A stretch of 64,000 nt of DNA from XBB1006 sp051877515 (GTDB lineage Bacteria > Bacillota > Clostridia > Lachnospirales > Lachnospiraceae). The stretch's first letter is position 1, and each line of letters opens with the position of its first letter. Below the pieces are notes generated by a model. That model did not search any database. It was not told the DNA's origin and was given only the letters and a program-made list of their open reading frames with translations. Position numbers and translations under genes: made by a program. This document shows, in pieces, positions 52,482-62,012 of the stretch. The DNA lies in the NCBI GenBank assembly GCA_051877515.1, contig JBJEIY010000002.1, forward strand, positions 62,001-126,000, read 5' to 3'.

Positions 52482-53357
52482 CTATTTTTCAGGAAGGATC
52501 AGACCTACGCTTGAAATTACCTGCTGGCCTTCTTCAGAAGCAATGTAGTCAAACCATGCCTGAACCACTTCGTTCTGTGCGGAAACATCTCCCATGGTTG
52601 CCATAACGAATGGTCTGCTGAGTAAGTAATCACCTGCTAAGATATTCTCTTCTGTAGGTTCTACACCATTCAGTGAGACTCCGATCACAGTGTCATCTAC
52701 TACGTCTAAAGATACATAGCCGATGGATCCCGGTGTGCTTCCAACTTTTGCAAGTACGCCGCCTGTGGAATCCAGTTCCTGGGCATATGCACAGTTTTCT
52801 GCTACGCCTAACAATTCTTCGAAGGCATCTCTGGTACCGGAACCTGCCTCACGTCCGATCACTACGATTGCTTCGTCTTTTCCGCCTAACTCTTTCCAGT
52901 TGCTGATCTCGCCGGTATAGATCTTAGCCAGATCCTCTGCGGAAATGTCATTTACGGTGTTTTCTTTGTCTACGATGACTGCAATACCATCAATGGCGAT
53001 CACATTTTCTACAGCTCCTGCATTGACTTCCTCATCACTTAAGGATCTGGATGCATTTCCGATATCAACGCTTCCTGCTGCCAGGGATTCTAATCCTGCA
53101 CCGGAACCGGTGTACTCAACACTTACGTTTACTCCCGGATTCTTTGCCATGAAGCTTTCGGATAATGCTTCACAAACCTTTTCCATGGAAGTACTTCCTG
53201 CCAGTGTAAGATTTCCGCTTAACTCTGTGCTTTCCTGTGCAGAAGCACCTGCATCTTCTGAATCCTGACTGTCTGCCTGCTGGTTTCCGCATCCAACCAG
53301 TCCTAATGTCATAACACTTACAGCCATCAGGGCTGCGATCAATGATTTTCTTTTCAT
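52482..53357 (-). CDS. pstS: PstS, phosphate-binding lipoprotein
   Basis: A 291-residue protein with a lipobox (SVMTLGLVGCG). It then has LAGSTSMEKVCEALSESF, YTGSGAGLESLAAGSVDIGNASR and VIGREAGSGTRDAFEEL, the phosphate-binding loops (T/S...SGS, D, R...SGT). It captures phosphate outside the membrane for PstCAB. Three GTAAAA half-sites with PHO-box spacing lie upstream. Confidence 0.96.
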   Translation of the reverse strand: MKRKSLIAALMAVSVMTLGLVGCGNQQADSQDSEDAGASAQESTELSGNLTLAGSTSMEKVCEALSESFMAKNPGVNVSVEYTGSGAGLESLAAGSVDIGNASRSLSDEEVNAGAVENVIAIDGIAVIVDKENTVNDISAEDLAKIYTGEISNWKELGGKDEAIVVIGREAGSGTRDAFEELLGVAENCAYAQELDSTGGVLAKVGSTPGSIGYVSLDVVDDTVIGVSLNGVEPTEENILAGDYLLSRPFVMATMGDVSAQNEVVQAWFDYIASEEGQQVISSVGLILPEK

Positions 53358-53422
53358 ATCTTTTTCTCCTTTTTTCTTTGCTTTTCTAATTTGATTTTGC
53401 TCTGTCAGTTTACGGCCGCAAT

Positions 53423-53463
53423 GTAAAAAGCAAAATCATGCTTCCGTAAAAGTTCTGTAAAAT
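53423..53463 (-). promoter_or_regulatory. PHO-box-like repeats upstream of pstS
   Basis: TTTTAC half-sites (GTAAAA on the plus strand) begin at 53423, 53446 and 53457, spaced 23 and 11 bp. An 11-bp direct-repeat period is the hallmark of Gram-positive PhoP boxes (TTAACA-type). Confidence 0.65.
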
Positions 53464-53478
53464 TTCTTTTTTATGAGC

Positions 53479-53718
53479 TTACCGGTTATACAGGTAGATC
53501 ATTCCGTCTAAAAAGCCCACAAAGAAACAGGGATATCCAATGAAACTAATAAGCCACACAGTGGCCGGTAAAAACCATTGCCCAAGCAGAACATAACAGG
53601 CTCCTCCGCATAAAGCACAAAAAAGCATGTAGCAGGCAAGAAAACAACTGCGTTTTCTTCCCAGGCTCCATGCTTTCTTATTTATATGATTCCACAAACG
53701 ATTTTTCATGCTGCTCAC
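53479..53718 (-). CDS. Small membrane protein upstream of pstS
   Basis: A 79-residue protein with a basic N-terminus (MSSMKNRLWNHINKKAWSLGRKR) and two hydrophobic helices (FLACYMLFCALCGGACYVLL; LPATVWLISFIGYPCFFVGFL). No family recognised. AAGGAAGGG precedes the start. It is 121 bp ahead of pstS on the same strand and has its own PHO-box-like repeats, suggesting a phosphate-responsive gene. Confidence 0.65.
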   Translation of the reverse strand: MSSMKNRLWNHINKKAWSLGRKRSCFLACYMLFCALCGGACYVLLGQWFLPATVWLISFIGYPCFFVGFLDGMIYLYNR

Positions 53719-53750
53719 CCTTCCTTTCTACTTAAGAGTAAGCCGTTCAT

Positions 53751-53791
53751 GTAAAATCCAACGTATCCGTCCGGTAAAATATATGTAAAAT
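53751..53791 (-). promoter_or_regulatory. PHO-box-like repeats upstream of the small membrane protein
   Basis: GTAAAAT (plus strand) begins at 53751, 53774 and 53785: the same 23 and 11 bp spacing as upstream of pstS. The identical geometry supports a shared PhoP-type regulator. Confidence 0.6.
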
Positions 53792-53831
53792 GTGTCACCT
53801 TCGGATTTCTCTATCCGTTCGGAACACCCGT

Positions 53832-55217
53832 CTAGTACACATTGCCCCATTTATTCTTCCATTTGCCCCGTTTGTAGCAAATGGTGGTAATCACTGCTCC
53901 CATCACCCAGGAGATCATGAGGGAAATGAAGATACAGGCCTGCTCACCCTGAGGCAGCTGCGGCGTTTTTGTCAGGTATACCAGTCCATAAGCCAGAGGC
54001 ACACGGATTATAATGGTACTAACCAAAGAAATCCACATCGGTGTTACGGTATCTCCAGCACCACGCATGACTCCTGACAAAGTCTGGGTCACAGCGACCG
54101 CAACATAGCCCACAGCCAGAATCCGCATCATACTCATGCTAAGATCCACCAGCTCCTGCGTGGTGGTAAAGATTCCCATAAGGTATTTTCCAAATATCAG
54201 AATGACCACAACAATCACCGCAGAAATCCCCATGGCCAGCAACGCTCCCTGACGGGCACCTTTTTCCACGCGCTCTTTTTCACCGGCGCCCACATTCTGT
54301 CCGGCATAGGTAGTCATGGCTGTACCAAAGGAAAAATTGGGCATCATGGCAAAGCCGTCCACACGCATGACAATTACATTGGCCGCAATAAACATCTCTC
54401 CAAAGCTGTTGGTCAATGACTGTACCACCAGCATAGCCATGGACATAATCGCCTGGGTCAATCCCGAAGGAACCCCCAGTTTAATCACATTTGCTGCATG
54501 ACCGGGCGACAATTTAAGGTCTGCAGGGCGCAGTTCAAAGATTTCCTTCATCTTCGTAAGCTTCCTGATACAAAGAAGGGCAGAAACCCCCTGCGCAATT
54601 ACCGTAGCCAGTGCTACGCCGGACACGCCCATTCCCATTTTTGCCACAAACAGCAGATCCAGTGCCACATTCAGCAGACTTGCCACCAGAAGATACCACA
54701 GAGCAGACATGGAGTCTCCAAGCCCTCTGAGTATTCCGCTTAATATATTATAGTATGCCAATCCTGCCACACCAAGAAACAGAATGTGCAGATAGGAAGT
54801 ACACCAGTCAATAATGGAAGCCGGTGTATCCAGAAGCTCCAGCAAAGGTCTGGATGCTAAAGTGGCCGCCACCATGATCATCAGAGAGGCAATTCCCGTC
54901 AGTACGATCGAAGTTCCAATGGTTTTCGACAGGTTTTCTTTACTCCTCGCCCCAAAAAACTGGGATACCATAATACCGGCACCCACACTGATACCTACAA
55001 AAAGCACGATCAATAGATTTAAAATCGGTCCGGCGCTTCCCACCGCCGCCAATGCATTGTCTCCCACAAACCGACCTACGATCACACTATCGACCGTATT
55101 ATACAACTGCTGGGCTATATTTCCGATCAGCATCGGCACGGTGAAAATAAGAATATCTTCCCATGGTCTGCCCACGGTCATATCCACCGGTTCAAACAAT
55201 TTCTTCCATGCATTCAT
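53832..55217 (-). CDS. MATE-family efflux transporter
   Basis: A 461-residue protein with about twelve hydrophobic helices of the MatE family: PMLIGNIAQQLYNTVDSVIVGRFVGDNALAAVG at the start, and GAGIMVSQFFGARSKENLSKTIG after it. It exports drugs or other cations using Na+ or H+. Divergent from another MATE gene with 147 bp between; the two are not close copies. Confidence 0.92.
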   Translation of the reverse strand: MNAWKKLFEPVDMTVGRPWEDILIFTVPMLIGNIAQQLYNTVDSVIVGRFVGDNALAAVGSAGPILNLLIVLFVGISVGAGIMVSQFFGARSKENLSKTIGTSIVLTGIASLMIMVAATLASRPLLELLDTPASIIDWCTSYLHILFLGVAGLAYYNILSGILRGLGDSMSALWYLLVASLLNVALDLLFVAKMGMGVSGVALATVIAQGVSALLCIRKLTKMKEIFELRPADLKLSPGHAANVIKLGVPSGLTQAIMSMAMLVVQSLTNSFGEMFIAANVIVMRVDGFAMMPNFSFGTAMTTYAGQNVGAGEKERVEKGARQGALLAMGISAVIVVVILIFGKYLMGIFTTTQELVDLSMSMMRILAVGYVAVAVTQTLSGVMRGAGDTVTPMWISLVSTIIIRVPLAYGLVYLTKTPQLPQGEQACIFISLMISWVMGAVITTICYKRGKWKNKWGNVY

Positions 55218-55364
55218 TTTCGTTTTTCTCCTTACTTTTCCTTGTTCAATCTATCCATTTCTACTATTTTACTGTATAATAAAATCATAGTCAATTTCTA
55301 CCTTCCTCTGTGGAGAGAGAAAGGCCTGCGATTTGGGGATTATACTAGAAGGAGCGTTTTTGTT

Positions 55365-56753
55365 ATGACATTTCATAAAGAACGATGGTTTGGAGACCGG
55401 GTATTCTATAAGATGCTGTTTTCCATCTCCATTCCCATCATGATCCAAAACGGAATCACGAATTTCGTCGGTTTGCTGGATAATGTGATGATCGGACAGA
55501 TCGGCACCGATGCCATGTCCGGTGTGTCTATTGTAAACCAGATTTTATTTGTATATAACCTGTGTATTTTCGGGGCCGTGTCCGGTGCCGGGATTTTTAC
55601 TGCGCAATACTATGGACAGAAAAATAAAGAAGGTGTGCAATATACGGTAAGATTTAAATTTCTTCTCTGTATTGCGATCTCCCTGCTGATGATCTTTCTG
55701 TGCCTGACCAACGGCAACTTACTCATCGGATTGTTCTTAAACGGAGAGGGAAGCACTGCAAATATTCAGGCCACCCTGAACAACGGTCGGAATTATATGC
55801 TGATCATGCTGGCGGGATTACCCTTTTTCATGCTGACGCAGATTTACGGAAGCACCTTGAAAGCCTGCAGTCATACCATGCTTCCCATGAAAGCAGGAAT
55901 CATTGCCATTTTAATAAATCTTGTTTTAAATTATGTATTAATCTATGGAAAGTTTGGATTCCCCGTCCTTGGTGTGTCCGGAGCTGCCATTGCTACCGTA
56001 TGTTCCCGCCTGGTAGAATGTGCCATTGTCCTCATAACAGTCCATGTGAAACACTCCACCTATGACTTTGTGGAAGGGCTGTACCATACCTTCTATATTC
56101 CTAAGGACGTGGTAGGAAAGATCATCCGGAAGGGTACACCTCTGCTGGTGAACGAAACCATGTGGGGCGCCGGTATGTCTACCCTGGCAGCCTGCTATTC
56201 CCTCCATGGACTTCATGTGGTGGGTGCTATGAACATTACCAATACCATCGGCAATCTGTTTAACATTGTCCTGATCGCCATGGGTGAGGCAGTAGCCATT
56301 ATCGTGGGGCAGATCCTGGGAACCGGTGATATGAAGCGGGCAAAAGACACCGCTACCAAGATCATTGTGATCTCCCTGCTGTTATGCATGGGAGTGGCTG
56401 CTGTTTTGATACTGGTAGCCCCTGTATTTCCAAAATTCTATAACACCAGCAATGAAATCCGCCATATGGCTACCATACTGATCATTCTGGTAGCAGTTTT
56501 CATCCCGCAGAACGCCCTCCTGAACACCTGCTATTTTACCCTGCGTTCCGGCGGTAAAACCATTCTGGCATTTTTCTTTGACAGCTTCTATGTCTGGTGT
56601 TTTAATATTCCGGTTGCATTTTTGCTGACAAAGTTCACTTCCCTGAACATCTTTTTGATCTTTACCTGCGTGCAGCTGGCTGACACTGTCAAAACGGTTC
56701 TGGGACTTGTGTTAGTGAAAAAAGGAATCTGGTTGCAGAAGATCGTGGACTAA
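55365..56753 (+). CDS. MATE-family efflux transporter (second)
   Basis: A 462-residue MatE protein: SIPIMIQNGITNFVGLLDNVMIGQIGTDAMSGVS, GAGIFTAQYYGQKNKEGVQYT and KAGIIAILINLVLNYVLIYGKFGFPVLGVSGAAIATV. The ATG with AGAAGGAG upstream (MTFHKERW) is chosen over a longer frame reaching into the divergent gene's promoter. Substrate unknown. Confidence 0.92.
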   Translation: MTFHKERWFGDRVFYKMLFSISIPIMIQNGITNFVGLLDNVMIGQIGTDAMSGVSIVNQILFVYNLCIFGAVSGAGIFTAQYYGQKNKEGVQYTVRFKFLLCIAISLLMIFLCLTNGNLLIGLFLNGEGSTANIQATLNNGRNYMLIMLAGLPFFMLTQIYGSTLKACSHTMLPMKAGIIAILINLVLNYVLIYGKFGFPVLGVSGAAIATVCSRLVECAIVLITVHVKHSTYDFVEGLYHTFYIPKDVVGKIIRKGTPLLVNETMWGAGMSTLAACYSLHGLHVVGAMNITNTIGNLFNIVLIAMGEAVAIIVGQILGTGDMKRAKDTATKIIVISLLLCMGVAAVLILVAPVFPKFYNTSNEIRHMATILIILVAVFIPQNALLNTCYFTLRSGGKTILAFFFDSFYVWCFNIPVAFLLTKFTSLNIFLIFTCVQLADTVKTVLGLVLVKKGIWLQKIVD

Positions 56754-56763
56754 AAAATAAGCA

Positions 56764-56790
56764 GGTCCGGCCATCCGGCCGGACCTTTTT
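56764..56790. terminator. Bidirectional terminator
   Basis: GGTCCGGCC, ATCC, GGCCGGACC followed by TTTTTT; the other side is AT-rich (AAAAAATAA). It serves the MATE gene and probably the opposing dehydrogenase gene. Confidence 0.85.
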
Positions 56791-56805
56791 TACTCCCTGT
56801 ACTGT

Positions 56806-58002
56806 CTACCTCCCCTTCAGTACTTCCATTACCTTCTCGTAGTTTTCCGGTTGATGCGGAAACGTACAATGGGAGCAATCCTTGATCTTTCTTCCGTCTT
56901 TCTCAATATAGTCCGGTGTGCCGGGACATTGCTCTATTCCATACATGGGGCAGTAACAGAACATACAGTTAAACTCTGACAACCCTTTGTGGCATGGGAA
57001 GTACTCGCAACTGCGGTTTTCATAAAACCGGCTGGAGTCCTTTGCCCGGTTTACCACATTCCGCAGTTCACCCCGCTGATAAGCAAGGATATTCTCCCGG
57101 ACCTCCGATACACATCGTATTCTTGCTTCCACACTGGCCCATGCCAGATGGGGCGTTATGATCAATTGGTTCGAATCCTTGATCCGGCTTAGCGGATTCT
57201 CTGCCGTGATCGGCTCTTTTTCCAATACGTCCAGTCCTGCTGCCATGATCCTTCCTTCTTGCAGTCCCCGGTACAGATCTGCGTTGTTTACCACAGGCCC
57301 CCGGGCTACATTAATCAGAATGGCGCTCTGTTTCATTTTACAAAGTGCCTCATAATCAATGAAATCTCTGGTGAGATCACTTAACGGGCAATGCAGGGAA
57401 AGAAAATCACTCTGAGCCAACAGGGTCTCTTTATCCACCTGTTCATATTCCGTAACCGTACTTTTCCCCGTAACAGAGTGAAAGATCACACGACAGCCAA
57501 AGGCTTTTGCAATCCCAGCAACCTTCCTGCCGATATTACCCATGCCCACAATACCCCAGGTTTTTCCGGCCAGCTCGCGGTAGGGCACATCAAAATTAGA
57601 AAACCGTTGCTGCGCCGCATAAGCGCCACTTTTTACATAATCATCGTAATGAACGATTTTTTCACACAGCGCCAAAGCCAGAGTAAAAGTATGCTGTGCC
57701 ACTGCATCCGTAGAATAATTGACCGCATTAGCCACCAGAATACCGCGCTTTGTGCAATAAGTTAAATCTACATTATCAAAACCGGTAGCAAAAAGGCAGA
57801 TTAATTTCACATTCTTGGCTTCCTTTAAAGACTCCTCATTTAAAGGCGCTTTATTGGCCACGATGACCTCCGCGTCCCGGGTCCGTTCCCGTACCTCTTC
57901 CCGGGTAACCGTATTTTCGTAATAAGTCACTTCCCCCAGTTCTTCCAATTCCACCGGGATATCTGTTCCCACACTATTTCGTTCCAGCACAACAATCTTC
58001 AT
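56806..58002 (-). CDS. 2-hydroxyacid dehydrogenase fused to a cysteine-rich C-terminal domain
   Basis: A 398-residue protein. Residues 1-320 are a D-isomer-specific 2-hydroxyacid dehydrogenase: the NAD site GIVGMGNIGRKVA near 154, INVARGPVV (catalytic Arg), LDVLEKEPI (Glu) and ITPHLAWAS (His). This is close to glycerate/hydroxypyruvate reductases. Residues about 335-398 are a cysteine-rich module (CEYFPCHKG, FNCMFCYCPMYG, CPGT, DCSHCTFPH) matching the stand-alone Cys-rich small domain often found near cobalamin genes. The fusion suggests metal binding or redox control. Substrate not determinable. Confidence 0.88.
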   Translation of the reverse strand: MKIVVLERNSVGTDIPVELEELGEVTYYENTVTREEVRERTRDAEVIVANKAPLNEESLKEAKNVKLICLFATGFDNVDLTYCTKRGILVANAVNYSTDAVAQHTFTLALALCEKIVHYDDYVKSGAYAAQQRFSNFDVPYRELAGKTWGIVGMGNIGRKVAGIAKAFGCRVIFHSVTGKSTVTEYEQVDKETLLAQSDFLSLHCPLSDLTRDFIDYEALCKMKQSAILINVARGPVVNNADLYRGLQEGRIMAAGLDVLEKEPITAENPLSRIKDSNQLIITPHLAWASVEARIRCVSEVRENILAYQRGELRNVVNRAKDSSRFYENRSCEYFPCHKGLSEFNCMFCYCPMYGIEQCPGTPDYIEKDGRKIKDCSHCTFPHQPENYEKVMEVLKGR

Positions 58003-58118
58003 GCCACTGCTCCTCCTTTATTGTAACATCTTCCGTTTTTTTCACTTCCGTTTCATTATAACATAATCCTGTATGATTTGCCCAGTTTCCTCATAAACAT
58101 AGAAAAAAACATGAAATT

Positions 58119-58961
58119 ATGAATTCCTTATCTTCCCGGTCCTATCCGAAACGATCTGCCATTCTGTATTGCTTTCTTCTCCTTATTATCCTGCTTCTTA
58201 CTTCGGACGGAAGTACCCTTGTGCGCCCCTCCATGAACAGGCTTTTTCACAATGCGCTGCTACCCTTAGGTACCACCATGTATGTCTGGGGCGGGGGATG
58301 GAACGAAGCGGACACCGGCGCAGGAGAAGAAGCCCTTACCCTTGGCATCAGTCCCCGCTGGGCCGCCTTTTCCCGCTGGCAGTCAAAGGATTATGACTTT
58401 CACCTGACCGCCTATCAGATCCATGACGGGCTGGACTGCTCCGGATATATGGGCTGGCTGCTTTATAACACTCTTCGCACACCGCACTGTACCGGTTACG
58501 TTTTTTCCGCCTCTCAAACCGCCTGCCGTCTGGGGAATTTAAACCTGGGCACACTGACCCTGGATGAAAAATGGCTACCCGGGGATATCTGCAGTATGCC
58601 GGGGCATGTGTGGCTCTGTCTGGGAACCTGTTCTGACGGAAGTGTTCTGCTGCTCCACTCCAGTCCGCCCGGTGTAAGGCTGTGCGGAACCGCTGCCTCT
58701 CCCCGGCAGGATCCGTCAATCCGGAAAAAGGAAATCCCCTACAGCAACCCGGAAGACACCAAATCCCAGGCCGTGCTTCTGGCCGAACAGATCCTGTCCT
58801 CCCACTACCCTGACTGGTACAGCCGTTATCCGGACTGCCGTGTTTCCCCGGATTATCTGGCACAATCCGAAAAACTACGTTGGCATTCTTATATCTTTTA
58901 CGATGCCAAAGACTGGACCTGTCTGTCCGCCAATCAGGTGGCGGATATTCTTTTTCCATAA
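58119..58961 (+). CDS. Secreted NlpC/P60-like cysteine peptidase
   Basis: A 280-residue protein with an N-terminal membrane anchor or signal (YCFLLLIILLLTSDGS). It then has TTMYVWGGGWNEADTG and the catalytic-type GLDCSGYMGWLLYNT near residue 105, followed by MPGHVWLCLG near 160 (His). This is the C...H order of NlpC/P60 enzymes, which cut peptidoglycan peptides. No good SD precedes the ATG. The C-terminal 80 residues are unassigned. Confidence 0.75.
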   Translation: MNSLSSRSYPKRSAILYCFLLLIILLLTSDGSTLVRPSMNRLFHNALLPLGTTMYVWGGGWNEADTGAGEEALTLGISPRWAAFSRWQSKDYDFHLTAYQIHDGLDCSGYMGWLLYNTLRTPHCTGYVFSASQTACRLGNLNLGTLTLDEKWLPGDICSMPGHVWLCLGTCSDGSVLLLHSSPPGVRLCGTAASPRQDPSIRKKEIPYSNPEDTKSQAVLLAEQILSSHYPDWYSRYPDCRVSPDYLAQSEKLRWHSYIFYDAKDWTCLSANQVADILFP

Positions 58962-59047
58962 GAATTCCCTGAAATACTTTTCTCCATTCGCAAAATGTGG
59001 TATACTAGCCGCGACGTGAATGTATGACTAGGGGAGGAAAACAGCAC

Positions 59048-60457
59048 GTGTTTGAACGAATGAATCTAAAGAAAAATGGTTTAAAGATCATTATCGTGGG
59101 GTGTGGAAAAGTAGGACAGACTCTGGTGGAGCAATTAAGCCGTGAGGGGCATGACATTACCATTATTGACAACAACCAACAGAGAGTAACCAGTATCGCC
59201 AGTTTGAATGACGTTATGGGTATCTGCGGAAACGGAGGCAGTTATACCGTTCAGGTTGAAGCCGGCATTAAGGAAGCGGATCTGCTCATTGCAGTTACCG
59301 GTTCGGATGAACTGAATCTGCTTTGCTGTACTCTGGCAAAACAGGTGGGAGACTGTGCAGCCATTGCCCGTGTCCGGACTCCCGACTACAGCCATGAAGT
59401 GAACTATCTGCAGGAAAAGCTGGGACTTGCCATGATCATTAATCCGGAACTGGAAGCCGCTTTGGATATGGCACGTATTCTGTATCTCCCTTCTGCCCTG
59501 GATGTCAATACCTTTGCCCACGGGCAGGCTGATATGGTGAAATTCCATATCCCAAAAGGAAGCATCCTGCACAATAAGACAGTCGCCCAGTCCAGTGTTG
59601 AACTGGTCTCCAATGTTCTGATCTGCGGTGTGGAGCGCCAGGGCGAAGTGCACATTCCTGCCGGCGATTTTGTATTGATGGAAGGTGACCTGATCTCTGT
59701 AGTATCCACACGGAAAAAGGTTTCTTCCTATTTAAAGGAAATCGGTTTTAAGACCAACAGCGTAAAAGATGCCATGATCATCGGTGGCGGAAAGGCAGCC
59801 TATTACCTTGCCTCTTCGCTTTTAAGTATCGGGATCAAGGTTAAGATCATAGAAAGCAGCAAGAAACGCTGCGAGGAACTCAGCATCCTTCTGCCTGATG
59901 CCATCATTATCAATGGTGACGGCATCGACCAGGAACTGCTGAAAGAAGAGGGTATTGAGTATGTGGAATCTTTCGTGCCTTTAACCGGTATCGATGAAGT
60001 CAACATCCTTCTGACCCTGCATGCAAAAAATGTTTCCCGTGCCAATGCCAAGCTGATCACCAAGATCAACCGTATTCCCTTTAAGGATGTGGTGAATGAG
60101 CTTTCCCTGGGAAGTGTGGTTTATCCTAACCGGATCACCTCCGAGGCCATTTTGGCCTATGTACGTGCCCGGTTAAACTCTAAAGAAAGCCATAATATTG
60201 AAACCATGACCCACCTGTTTGACGGAAGCGTGGAAGCAATTGAATTCTCGGTAGATGAATCCTCCCCCGTTGTGGATATTCCTTTGCGGCATCTTCCGCT
60301 GAAATCGGATGTCCTGGTGTCTTTCATCAACCATTGCGGCCATATCATTATCCCCACCGGATCGGATATTATTCAGGCAGGAGACACGGTTATGATCGTC
60401 ACCTCGCATACCGGATTTACCGATATCAGTGATATTCTGGAGGTATCCCATGAATAG
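59048..60457 (+). CDS. trkA: TrkA, Trk potassium transporter NAD-binding subunit
   Basis: A 469-residue protein with two RCK (TrkA-N) units: KIIIVGCGKVGQTLVEQLSREGHDITIID near the start and AMIIGGGKAAYYLASSLLSIGIKVKIIE near 240. Each is followed by a TrkA-C domain. It gates TrkH in response to nucleotides. The GTG with GGAGG 10 nt upstream is favoured as start over ATG codons whose spacing is poor. It overlaps trkH by 8 bp. Confidence 0.93.
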   Translation: MFERMNLKKNGLKIIIVGCGKVGQTLVEQLSREGHDITIIDNNQQRVTSIASLNDVMGICGNGGSYTVQVEAGIKEADLLIAVTGSDELNLLCCTLAKQVGDCAAIARVRTPDYSHEVNYLQEKLGLAMIINPELEAALDMARILYLPSALDVNTFAHGQADMVKFHIPKGSILHNKTVAQSSVELVSNVLICGVERQGEVHIPAGDFVLMEGDLISVVSTRKKVSSYLKEIGFKTNSVKDAMIIGGGKAAYYLASSLLSIGIKVKIIESSKKRCEELSILLPDAIIINGDGIDQELLKEEGIEYVESFVPLTGIDEVNILLTLHAKNVSRANAKLITKINRIPFKDVVNELSLGSVVYPNRITSEAILAYVRARLNSKESHNIETMTHLFDGSVEAIEFSVDESSPVVDIPLRHLPLKSDVLVSFINHCGHIIIPTGSDIIQAGDTVMIVTSHTGFTDISDILEVSHE

Positions 60458-61916
60458 TTCCATGATTCGCTTTATTCTTGGTCATGTACTTACTATTGAA
60501 GCTTATTTGCTCTTATTGCCCTGCTTGATCGCTGCCCTGTATCGGGAACCGCAGGGCATATACTATTTGGGCGTTGCCATCCTTTGCTTTGTCCTGGGTG
60601 CATTACTGAGTTTTAGACGAGTAAAAAATACTGTATTTTACCTGAAAGAAGGCTGTATCTCCACATCCCTCAGCTGGATCCTGCTAAGTTTCATGGGCTG
60701 CCTGCCCTTTTTTCTTTCCGGAGAGATTCCTTCTTTTACAGACGCATTATTTGAGACCGTATCCGGCTTTACCACCACCGGTGCCAGCATCCTGTCGGAC
60801 GTGGAGGCGCTTTCCCATTGTGCGCTTTTCTGGAGAAGCTTTACCCACTGGATCGGCGGTATGGGTGTGCTGGTCTTTCTTCTGGCAGTGATCCCGCTAA
60901 GCGGCGGTTCTCACATTAATCTGATGCGTGCGGAAAGCCCCGGTCCCTCTGTGGGAAAACTGGCTCCCAGAGTGCATCAGACTGCCCGGATCCTGTATCT
61001 GATCTATATTGTATTGACTATTCTGGAGTTTCTGCTTTTGATCGCCGGAAAAATGCCTGTGTTCGATGCCATTACCACCAGCTTTGGAACGGCCGGCACC
61101 GGTGGCTTCGGAATCAAAAACGACAGTATTGCAGGCTACAGCCCCTATCTGCAGTGGGTTGTGACTGTTTTTATGATCCTGTTTGGTGTGAATTTCAATG
61201 CGTTCTACCTGCTGATCTTTGGTTATCTTAGGAAGTCCTTTGCACTGGAGGAGGTGCGCTCCTATCTTCTTACCATTGTAGCAGCCGTAGCCATTATCCT
61301 GCCAAACACCCTGAACCTGTGTAACGGATTTGGCAGTGCCCTGCGGCATACCACCTTCCAGGTGGCCTCCATCATCACGACCACCGGTTTTTCCACCATG
61401 GACTTTAACCTCTGGTCTGAAACCAGTCGTACTGTCCTGGTACTTTTAATGTTCGTGGGTGCCTGTGCCGGCAGTACCGGAGGCGGAATCAAGGTTTCCC
61501 GGTTCTTAATCTTAATTAAAACTGTAAAACGGGAACTGATCTCCTATATTCATCCTCGCAGTATACGCAAGTTAAAAATGGACGGAAAGCCCATTGAACA
61601 CGAAGTAACACGGTCTGTCAACGTTTATTTCATTACTTTTGTACTGGTATTCGTGGTTTCCCTGTTACTGGTCTCCCTGGAAGATAATGACCTGACCACC
61701 AATTTTACCGCTGTGGCCGCCACCATCAATAACATCGGTCCCGGACTGGAGCTGGTTGGTCCATCCCAAAACTTTGGATTCTTCACGGATTTTTCCAAGT
61801 ATGTCCTGATGCTGGACATGCTGGCGGGACGGTTGGAGCTGTTCCCATTGCTCATTCTGTTTTATCCCCCTATGTGGAAGGAAATGTTTGAGCGTCAACA
61901 ACATATCCATCGGTAA
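60450..61916 (+). CDS. trkH: TrkH, Trk potassium transporter channel subunit
   Basis: A 488-residue membrane protein with the four selectivity-filter-like repeats of TrkH/KtrB (VSGFTTTGASIL, TSFGTAGTGGFG, SIITTTGFSTMD and NNIGPG). The ATG inside the trkA 3' end has GGAGG 6 nt upstream. It imports K+ with TrkA as regulator. Confidence 0.95.
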   Translation: MNSSMIRFILGHVLTIEAYLLLLPCLIAALYREPQGIYYLGVAILCFVLGALLSFRRVKNTVFYLKEGCISTSLSWILLSFMGCLPFFLSGEIPSFTDALFETVSGFTTTGASILSDVEALSHCALFWRSFTHWIGGMGVLVFLLAVIPLSGGSHINLMRAESPGPSVGKLAPRVHQTARILYLIYIVLTILEFLLLIAGKMPVFDAITTSFGTAGTGGFGIKNDSIAGYSPYLQWVVTVFMILFGVNFNAFYLLIFGYLRKSFALEEVRSYLLTIVAAVAIILPNTLNLCNGFGSALRHTTFQVASIITTTGFSTMDFNLWSETSRTVLVLLMFVGACAGSTGGGIKVSRFLILIKTVKRELISYIHPRSIRKLKMDGKPIEHEVTRSVNVYFITFVLVFVVSLLLVSLEDNDLTTNFTAVAATINNIGPGLELVGPSQNFGFFTDFSKYVLMLDMLAGRLELFPLLILFYPPMWKEMFERQQHIHR

Positions 61917-61983
61917 AATGAAACATCAACCATATCCTGACAGGCACAGGCTGCGTCTGCAAGCCGTTTCACTTGTCTTGCAT

Positions 61984-62012
61984 AAAAAAAAGGAGCCTAC
62001 GCTCCTTTTTTT
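61984..62012. terminator. Bidirectional terminator between trkH and LysR
   Basis: AAAAAAAGGAGC, CTAC, GCTCCTTTTTTT. A short GC stem with A- and T-runs on both sides serves both converging genes. Confidence 0.9.
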
